NCBI RefSeq assembly: GCF_002875945.1
Contig: NZ_MCZK01000176.1
Location: forward strand, 1 to 58,524
DNA length: 58,524 nucleotides
Source of the DNA: Vibrio lentus
Lineage (GTDB): Bacteria > Pseudomonadota > Gammaproteobacteria > Enterobacterales > Vibrionaceae
Direction: 5' to 3'
Position numbers and translations under genes: made by a program. The notes beneath the pieces were generated by a model. That model was not told the DNA's origin. It worked only from the letters and a program-made list of their open reading frames with translations, and ran no database searches. Positions within the stretch are counted from its first letter, which is position 1; every line of letters begins with the position of its first letter. Shown here piece after piece: positions 52,982-58,524 of the stretch.

Positions 52982-53791
52982 ATGCAAAAAGTTATCCTGA
53001 TCACTGGCTCTACCGATGGTATCGGCTTCGAAACTGCAAAAGTACTCGTTCAACAAGGTCACCACGTTTTATTGCATGGACGTAACCCAAGCAAACTAAA
53101 AGATGTTGAGCAGCAGCTTGTAACTCTCTCTACTGAAGCAAAAATCCAAAGCTACGTGGCAGACTTGTCTGTTTTGGCTGATGTGGATGCGTTGGCTGAC
53201 GAAGTGATTGCTGAACACGATAAAATTGACGTACTGATTAACAACGCAGGCGTGTTCAACACCCCGAACCCAATCACTAAAGACGGTTTAGATGTTCGTT
53301 TTGCTGTAAACACGGTTTCTCCGTATCACCTAACCAAGCGTCTATTGCCATTGCTCGATTCATCTAGCCGAGTGGTTAACCTGTCTTCAGCGGCGCAAGC
53401 TGCGGTAAGCATTGAAGTACTCGAAGGTAAAAAACCTCTTTCTGATGGCGACGCTTACGCACAAAGTAAACTGGCGATCACTATGTGGACACGTGAAATG
53501 GCAAAAGAGTTAGGTTTTACAGGCCCAATGGTGGTTGCGGTAAACCCTGCTTCGTTACTAGGCAGTAAGATGGTGAAAGATGCGTACGGCATTGCCGGCG
53601 GCGACCTAAGCATTGGTTCTGATATTCTCGTTCGTGCATCATTGTCTGACGAGTTCGCACAAGCGGGCGGTCAATACTTTGATAACGACAACAACACCTT
53701 TGCCAACCCGCACCCGGATGCAATTTACGGTGATAAATCACAACAAGTTGTCGCTAAAATTGATGAGATCATCGCAGCAACGCTTTCTTAA
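52982..53791 (+). CDS. Short-chain dehydrogenase/reductase
   Basis: 269 residues, Rossmann fold. TGSTDGIGFETA (about 8-19) is the cofactor motif, NNAG near 88 the structural motif, and Ser (VNLSSAAQ, near 134) with YAQSK (Tyr and Lys near 160-164) the catalytic set. The GRNPSK block suggests NADP(H). Substrate unknown; it resembles retinol-dehydrogenase-like or WW-oxidoreductase-like SDRs. Divergent genes on either side are not obviously related. Confidence 0.88.
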   Translation: MQKVILITGSTDGIGFETAKVLVQQGHHVLLHGRNPSKLKDVEQQLVTLSTEAKIQSYVADLSVLADVDALADEVIAEHDKIDVLINNAGVFNTPNPITKDGLDVRFAVNTVSPYHLTKRLLPLLDSSSRVVNLSSAAQAAVSIEVLEGKKPLSDGDAYAQSKLAITMWTREMAKELGFTGPMVVAVNPASLLGSKMVKDAYGIAGGDLSIGSDILVRASLSDEFAQAGGQYFDNDNNTFANPHPDAIYGDKSQQVVAKIDEIIAATLS

Positions 53792-53824
53792 TGACAGCTA
53801 TGCTCAATTGATTTTCTGATTCCA

Positions 53825-53876
53825 AGAAAAAAGCCCTCCGCTTCTAATATATTCACTTAGAAACGGAGGGCTTTTT
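53825..53876. terminator. Bidirectional terminator between SDR and LysR genes
   Basis: AAAAAAGCCCTCCG and CGGAGGGCTTTTT, extended by TTCTAA/TTAGAA; long stem with A- and T-runs. Confidence 0.93.
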
Positions 53877-53894
53877 CGTTAAATCGGTTTACCT

Positions 53895-54791
53895 CTACTT
53901 TTGCTCCCAATACGGCGGGTTGCCATAGTATTCAGAGAAGTAGTCTATGAAGGCTCTCACTTTTGGCGCAAGCAACCTTGTGCTTGGGTACACCGCCCAA
54001 ATCGCCGCTTCTGAGGTGAGTGGGTAATCTTCCAACACTTGAATCAACTGACCGCTTTTCAGCTGCTCGTACGCACACCAATTCGACGTCACCGTAATAC
54101 CAATACCACCTAACGCCGCATCACGCAGCGCTTCGCCGTTATCCGCTCTAAAAGACCCCGAGGCCTTAATCGTTTTAGGTCCGTTTTCAGTGTGGAAGGT
54201 CCAGCTTTCTAAGCCAATCAAGCTAATACACTGGTGGTCATTAAGATCTTGAGGCGTGGCTGGCTTGCCGTATTTGATTAGATAGTCTGGCGATGCACAC
54301 ACAACACGTTTATCTGTCGCGAGCTTTCGAGCAATGAGTGTCGAATCCTTCAATTCAGAGATTCGAATTGCGATATCGAAGCCGCCTTCTACAAGATCGA
54401 CCATAGAGTCTGACAATCTGAAATCAACTTTCAAACCCGGGTAACGCTCAAGAAAGCCAGGTAGTGCAGGAACAAGATGCAAACGCCCAAAAGACGCAGA
54501 TGCCGTGACGCGCAATGTTCCGGTTGGAGAATCACAGCCCACACCGACCGCCGACTTGGCAGCATCCACACTCGATAACACCTCTTCAGCGTGAGGTAAG
54601 AATGCCTCCCCCTCCTCTGTTAAAGACACCTTACGAGTGGTTCGGTGTACCAAGCGAACACCTAAATTATCTTCAAGTTTACTGATATGCGAACTAGCAA
54701 CCGCAGGCGACAGTCCCAGCTCTTGGCCAGCCATACTGATGTTATGTGTGGAAGCTAAACGAACAAACAATTTGAGGTGTTCAATATTCAT
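53895..54791 (-). CDS. LysR-family regulator
   Basis: 298 residues. HTH at about 16-36 (NISMAGQELGLSPAVASSHI) and the CrgA-like effector domain (GTLRVTASASFGRLHLVPAL near 93). The target is not evident: the neighbouring SDR gene is convergent and the YdcH gene is upstream in the same direction. Autoregulation is likely. Confidence 0.87.
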   Translation of the reverse strand: MNIEHLKLFVRLASTHNISMAGQELGLSPAVASSHISKLEDNLGVRLVHRTTRKVSLTEEGEAFLPHAEEVLSSVDAAKSAVGVGCDSPTGTLRVTASASFGRLHLVPALPGFLERYPGLKVDFRLSDSMVDLVEGGFDIAIRISELKDSTLIARKLATDKRVVCASPDYLIKYGKPATPQDLNDHQCISLIGLESWTFHTENGPKTIKASGSFRADNGEALRDAALGGIGITVTSNWCAYEQLKSGQLIQVLEDYPLTSEAAIWAVYPSTRLLAPKVRAFIDYFSEYYGNPPYWEQK

Positions 54792-54910
54792 GTGATTACC
54801 AATGAAATCTTAAAAATCGTGTACCAGTAATCCTCATTATGCGTTATTAACACAACAATACAACGTATTAGCTCAGTTGAATGATGAAGATGTTATTGAG
54901 CCAAAAAGAA

Positions 54911-54930
54911 AAAACTCCCGAAGGAGTTTT
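54911..54930 (-). terminator. Terminator of the ydcH-like gene
   Basis: On the minus strand, AAAACTCC-TTCG-GGAGTTTT followed by T-rich sequence; a UUCG tetraloop hairpin. Confidence 0.88.
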
Positions 54931-54984
54931 TAGTATCTAAATCTGCAATTCGCCATTTCACTAATCAGCAAAATTACTAGCTCA

Positions 54985-55221
54985 CTAGCCAGTTAAACGA
55001 GCGTGCAGTGCGTCTTTCAGTACAGAACGATCATGTTTCAGTTGGTGCATCGAGCCGTCATCAATGGGTGAATCTTTCAGCTCAAGCTTACGAATCTCTT
55101 TATCAAGGTTGTCGTACGTCTTCATGTCTGCTGCAAAGCCATCGTCAGTTTTAACAAGCTCAGCAATTTTATCTTTCATTTCAGGAAATTCGTGAACAAG
55201 AGAATGATTTTCACCTAGCAT
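54985..55221 (-). CDS. ydcH: YdcH-family (DUF465) small protein
   Basis: 78 residues, mostly helical and charged (HEFPEMKDKIAELVKTDDGFA, then KTYDNLDKEIRKLEL), matching the DUF465/YdcH family. Function unknown. AAGAGG ribosome site. Single gene. Confidence 0.88.
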   Translation of the reverse strand: MLGENHSLVHEFPEMKDKIAELVKTDDGFAADMKTYDNLDKEIRKLELKDSPIDDGSMHQLKHDRSVLKDALHARLTG

Positions 55222-55397
55222 AGAAACCTCTTAAGTTGAGTAAAGTGATTGGTATTAAACATATTCATTATTTACCTTAGCAAGGGACTCAAATAACAAA
55301 TGAGATCCAGTACACAGCATAGAATATAGACAATTCAGATTCACAAATTTACAACATGTACCTAGAAAATAGCTTTGTTGATTTTGAATTGTCTTAA

Positions 55398-55452
55398 TAA
55401 AAAGTAGGCTCACGACGGACATTTCACCTCATGAGCACTACTCTTTTTTATC
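55398..55452 (-). terminator. Terminator of the radical SAM gene
   Basis: On the minus strand, AAAGAGTAGTGCTCA and TGAGCCTACTTTTT form an imperfect stem with a long loop, ending in T-run. Confidence 0.65.
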
Positions 55453-55483
55453 TTTGTTTATAGGTATCGATTTTCAATAAACG

Positions 55484-56356
55484 TTACCAAGCAAACGTCT
55501 GAATAACGCTATCTTTAGCCATCGGATTAGATGCTATTGCATGGTTAACCTTCGCTAAAAATTGCTCTCTGGAATCAAGCAGGAAGCCTTTCTGAGTCAC
55601 GATGTTGTTACCATGGTCACCCCAGTAGAAAGTGTCGATGTTTAGATTCTCAAGCAGGTATTTTTCTTCTTCCAGAATCTGAAGTTGAGTCGGCATAATG
55701 AACTTGCCGTCTTTCACTTCTTGTTCCATCACAGTGCCAGGCTGAATCGCTAACGCCATGGGCGCAATTTGTTCAGGCTTCATGATGTTCAATAATCTTG
55801 TAGTCTCGACAATATGTTCACGGGAACGATCACGTCCGCCAAGACCAAAGATGAACGACAATAAAGTTTCAATGCCGGCTTCTTTTGCCAGAGCCATACC
55901 TTCGAGCGCTTGCTCAGGGGTCATGCGCTTTTTAATGCTGTCGAGCACAACCGCATCGCCCGACTCAAGACCCGCATAAGCCATGGTTAGGCCTGCACTC
56001 TTCAGTTCTTTAAGCTCGCTCAGGCTTTTACGACGGAAATCGTTCAAACCACTGTAAAGCGATACTTTTCTGCTTTCAGGAAAGGTATGACGAAGCTTAT
56101 CCAAAACCTTAAGAAGGTAATCCGTGCGAGCGGCCATCACATTGCCATCGATAAGGAAAATCGATTCAACATAAGGATAAATCAGGCGAGCTTCTTCGAT
56201 ATCTTTAAACACATCTTCAATGTCACGAACTTTGAATCGTTTATCGCTGAACATGTTACAGAACGTACACGTGTTGATACTGCAACCTAATGTGGTTTGA
56301 ATAAGAATGCTCTTCGCCTCTGTCCATGGACGATATACTTTTCCCTCGTAATTCAT
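55484..56356 (-). CDS. Radical SAM protein, Elp3/MiaB-like domain
   Basis: 290 residues. The [4Fe-4S] motif is GCSINTCTFCNMF, with spacing C-x4-C-x2-C (Cys25, Cys30, Cys33) rather than C-x3-C-x2-C; this wider spacing is usual in this subfamily (GCSxNxCTFC). Downstream come SIFLIDGNVMA near 65, SLYSGLNDFRRKS near 99, GLESGDAVVLDSIKK near 127 and FIFGLGGRDRS near 168. It probably makes a 5'-deoxyadenosyl radical, but its substrate is unknown. No partner enzyme lies nearby. GGAG ribosome site. Confidence 0.87.
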   Translation of the reverse strand: MNYEGKVYRPWTEAKSILIQTTLGCSINTCTFCNMFSDKRFKVRDIEDVFKDIEEARLIYPYVESIFLIDGNVMAARTDYLLKVLDKLRHTFPESRKVSLYSGLNDFRRKSLSELKELKSAGLTMAYAGLESGDAVVLDSIKKRMTPEQALEGMALAKEAGIETLLSFIFGLGGRDRSREHIVETTRLLNIMKPEQIAPMALAIQPGTVMEQEVKDGKFIMPTQLQILEEEKYLLENLNIDTFYWGDHGNNIVTQKGFLLDSREQFLAKVNHAIASNPMAKDSVIQTFAW

Positions 56357-56469
56357 ATTGGTTTCTCCGGTCTATAAGCACGAGAGCGTGCTTGAATAAA
56401 ACAGAGTTTATCAACACCAGTATTCATTGATAATTCGTAATATAGTCGAATCAGTTTTTAGATTTTGTA

Positions 56470-56502
56470 TAAAATAAAAGCCTTGTGATAACACAAGGCT
56501 TT
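56470..56502 (-). terminator. Terminator of the small lipoprotein gene
   Basis: AAAGCCTTGTG-N4-CACAAGGCTTT followed by T-rich sequence on the minus strand; 11-bp perfect stem. Confidence 0.85.
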
Positions 56503-56580
56503 ATAGGGGATAACTCTTTATTGGAGCTTTTATGGGGGTCGCTATCGGAGCAGCTGAAAAGGTGTTTCCACAAAAAGAGA

Positions 56581-56700
56581 TTAGCTACTGCAACCGCTTG
56601 TATCTACTTTATTCATTTGATCATGTGAAGATGTTTCAGAGCCTGTTGATTGGCATCCCGCCACAAACAATAACGTCACAGATAAGATAAGCCATTTCAT
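56581..56700 (-). CDS. 39-residue small lipoprotein
   Basis: ATG at 56700 preceded by AGAGGATTTATT (GAGG ribosome site). The peptide starts MKWLILSVTLLFVAGCQSTG, a complete lipoprotein signal with lipobox FVAGC, then a short hydrophilic tail with a further cysteine (TSGCSS). The mature lipid-anchored peptide would be about 25 residues. It is flanked by its own strong terminator, which supports a real gene. Function unknown. The rest of the 56357-56923 gap shows nothing else. Confidence 0.75.
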   Translation of the reverse strand: MKWLILSVTLLFVAGCQSTGSETSSHDQMNKVDTSGCSS

Positions 56701-56923
56701 AATAAATCCTCTTTTGGTCATGACTAAAGCATAGTGCTTAAAAGCGCGGATACCTCAGCCATTAACTAAAGCCTTACCTGCCGATAAAGCCTTGGTTAAT
56801 GAACAAAGCATCGCTTCATTAATTAACGACCTGCTTTTGTACAAAAAACTTTCACTCAACTGAATAAAAATCGCACAAAAACTAAAAGAGAACTGCTATG
56901 CAGCTAGAAATAAGAGCTAGAAG

Positions 56924-57619
56924 TTAATCGCTCGTCGCCAAACGTACTGCCGCCTCCGCATGGATAGCAGTGGTATCAAAAAGAGGAACATCAGTATGTT
57001 GTTGCTGAATCAGTAGGGCGATTTCAGTACACCCAAGAATAACGGCTTCAGCACCTTGCTGGCTTAGCTTCTCAATGATTTGACGATAGACAGCTCGAGA
57101 CTCTTCTTTTACTTCGCCGCGACATAATTCCTGATAAATAATGTTGTGCACTGCTTCTCGGTCACTCTCATCAGGGATCACTACATCAATACCGAATTTA
57201 TCGGTTAAACGCCCTTTATAGAAATCTTGTTCCATCGTGAAAGCAGTACCGAGCAATCCGACTTTCTTCACGCCTTTCTCAAGCAATTTCTGCGCCGTGG
57301 TATCTGCGATATGTAAGATAGGAATCGTGATCTTTTCTTCGATCTCAGGAACGACCTTATGCATGGTATTGGTACAGATCAGGATAAAGTCAGCCCCGCC
57401 CTTCTCTACCGATAAAGCCGCGTCCGATAAGATGTCAGCCGTCTCAGCCCAACGACCTTGGTGCTGTAGCTTTTCAATCTCATCGAAGTTCACGCTGTAC
57501 ATACAAACCTTTGCAGAATTGAGCCCGCCAAGGGTAGCTTTTACACCCTCGTTAATGGATTTATAGTAGCTCACTGTCGACTCCCAACTCATACCACCAA
57601 GCAAACCGATCGTTTTCAT
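56924..57619 (-). CDS. Aspartate/glutamate racemase family protein (YgeA-like)
   Basis: 231 residues. Cofactor-independent amino-acid racemase fold with both catalytic cysteines: Cys82 in ICTNTMHKV and Cys197 in LGCTEI. The N-terminus GLLGGMSWESTVSYY is typical. Its nearest named relatives are aspartate racemases and broad-spectrum YgeA. The natural substrate is unknown. GGAATAG ribosome site. Confidence 0.9.
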   Translation of the reverse strand: MKTIGLLGGMSWESTVSYYKSINEGVKATLGGLNSAKVCMYSVNFDEIEKLQHQGRWAETADILSDAALSVEKGGADFILICTNTMHKVVPEIEEKITIPILHIADTTAQKLLEKGVKKVGLLGTAFTMEQDFYKGRLTDKFGIDVVIPDESDREAVHNIIYQELCRGEVKEESRAVYRQIIEKLSQQGAEAVILGCTEIALLIQQQHTDVPLFDTTAIHAEAAVRLATSD

Positions 57620-57724
57620 TTCTCTATTCCTTTAATTTCTGACAATCCCGATTAAAGCGTCATGCGGTGAAAATTTATAGTACGTTCTTGCTTAAAATAA
57701 GACGAAGCCTTCGCTATTTCGCAA

Positions 57725-57753
57725 AAAAGCTCGAATCAACAATCCGAGCTTTT
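57725..57753 (-). terminator. Terminator of the HAD gene
   Basis: AAAAGCTCG-N11-CGAGCTTTT with T-run on the minus strand, 24 nt past the stop. Confidence 0.85.
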
Positions 57754-57776
57754 ATAAATCAAGAATCAATTCGGCG

Positions 57777-58524
57777 TTAGTACACCTCACACCAATCGGA
57801 TTTCATGTCGATCAGCGTCCAATCCTCTCTAGAGTTCGCTTCATCTAGTGCCTTATCGAGCTTACCAACATGGGACTCACGATCATACTTCCACTCACGT
57901 TCGGCATCGGTATGATGAACAATCATAGCCATTGAGTTGGGTTGGCTCGTTGCCCATTGCATCATCGCTTGGTCACCGTCTGAATTACCTACGGCCAGAA
58001 TCGGCTTCTTACCGATAATATGCTGAATGTTAGTGACCTTTCCGGCTTTGTCATCGATGGTCAAAATGGACGAATCCTTAGTAACCGTCGGATTACCATC
58101 GTTGTAGCTGTAATTGTATTTGAGCGCGCTGCCGATGATCTGTTCTGTAGGAATGTTGTAAGCTTGCGGAGCCCACGCTCGCATGAAGTCAACGCCTCCA
58201 CCCGACACAATGTAAGTCTTAAAGTCATGCTCTTGCAGGTAAGTCAGCATCTCTTTCATTGGCTGGTAAGTTAGGTCTGTGTACGCTTTATTGAAGCGCT
58301 CATCTTTTGCTACCGCCAACCATTGCTTGACGTCTTTCTGGTATTCTTCGACTGTCATACCAGAGTGTGTCGCCATGATGATTTTTAATAGCCCTTCTTC
58401 GCCACTGCCCAGAACGCTCTCAATATCCCCTTCAAGTACAAACTTAAACGGTGCTTCGGTTTTCCATTCAGGATGTTCTGGAGCCATCTCTTTTACACGG
58501 TCTAGTGGCTTTGTTGCGTAATTC
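57777..58524 (-). CDS. HAD-family phosphatase, partial (N-terminus beyond the window)
   Basis: The frame is open to the right edge, with NYATKPLDRVKEM upstream of the first visible Met at 58487, so that Met is internal. At least 248 residues are visible. Motif II-like YIVSGGGVDFMR and motif IV AVGNSDGDQAMM are clear; motif I (DxDGT) must lie outside. It resembles the phosphoserine-phosphatase-like haloacid dehalogenases often exported in marine bacteria; signal peptide status cannot be judged. Confidence 0.85.
   Translation of the reverse strand, partial: NYATKPLDRVKEMAPEHPEWKTEAPFKFVLEGDIESVLGSGEEGLLKIIMATHSGMTVEEYQKDVKQWLAVAKDERFNKAYTDLTYQPMKEMLTYLQEHDFKTYIVSGGGVDFMRAWAPQAYNIPTEQIIGSALKYNYSYNDGNPTVTKDSSILTIDDKAGKVTNIQHIIGKKPILAVGNSDGDQAMMQWATSQPNSMAMIVHHTDAEREWKYDRESHVGKLDKALDEANSREDWTLIDMKSDWCEVY

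Noticed and set aside
1..58524. Prophage, insertion sequence, CRISPR array, tRNA or toxin-antitoxin genes
   Set aside because: I saw no transposase, integrase, phage structural genes, regular spacer-repeat arrays or cloverleaf-like sequences.

Overview
The window looks like chromosomal DNA of a marine Vibrio, most likely near the V. splendidus group. This is inferred from gene content (maltoporin LamB/MalM with GlgX, a glpF-glpK-glpR-glpD cluster, an arsR-acr3 pair), moderate AT richness and dense coding on both strands. I see no rRNA, tRNA, CRISPR array, insertion sequence or prophage. The last gene runs off the right edge. I cannot say which replicon this is.

Layout. 0.3-9.3 kb is an alpha-glucan region: a lipoprotein pullulanase, malM and a frameshifted lamB, and glgX divergent from lamB across a promoter region with MalT-box-like sequences. 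9.5-19 kb is housekeeping and stress: a degenerate GGDEF membrane protein, a TrmK-like methyltransferase, a YihG-type acyltransferase, ferredoxin-NADP reductase with a Fur-like box, a DUF1971 protein, D-lactate dehydrogenase, a patatin-like protein, and catalase with an OxyR-like site. 19-26.7 kb is a four-carbon acid-sugar operon equivalent to E. coli ygbJKLMN (ltnD-otnK-otnC-otnI-GntP permease), with a divergent DeoR regulator and an added glycerate kinase behind a terminator-like hairpin. 29-35.7 kb is a six-carbon acid-sugar operon: IclR regulator, TRAP transporter (DctP, DctQ, DctM), an enolase-superfamily cycloisomerase/dehydratase, DgoK and DgoA. The two operons would deliver dihydroxyacetone phosphate, and pyruvate plus glyceraldehyde 3-phosphate, to central metabolism.

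35.8-47 kb holds small units, several of them regulator-target pairs: a Gfo/Idh/MocA oxidoreductase with a YgiN-like monooxygenase and a divergent LysR; YcaQ-type glycosylase; DsbA/FrnE-like protein; an MFS exporter behind a MerR-type operator; a HAD phosphatase; TetR and HPP membrane protein sharing two palindromes; arsR and acr3, each with its own operator; LysR and a PACE transporter. 47-52.7 kb is glycerol catabolism (glpF, glpK, glpR, glpD). 53-58.5 kb holds an SDR, a LysR, a YdcH protein, a radical SAM protein, a 39-residue lipoprotein, an aspartate/glutamate racemase and a partial HAD phosphatase.

Most notable: the lamB frameshift; the uncharacterised TRAP/cycloisomerase/DgoKA pathway; short tandem repeats lying on or just after stop codons (glgX, the cycloisomerase gene, acr3, glpR), one an in-frame duplication of the last three codons plus stop; and several well-formed operators. 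I did not find a clearly novel defence or mobile system.
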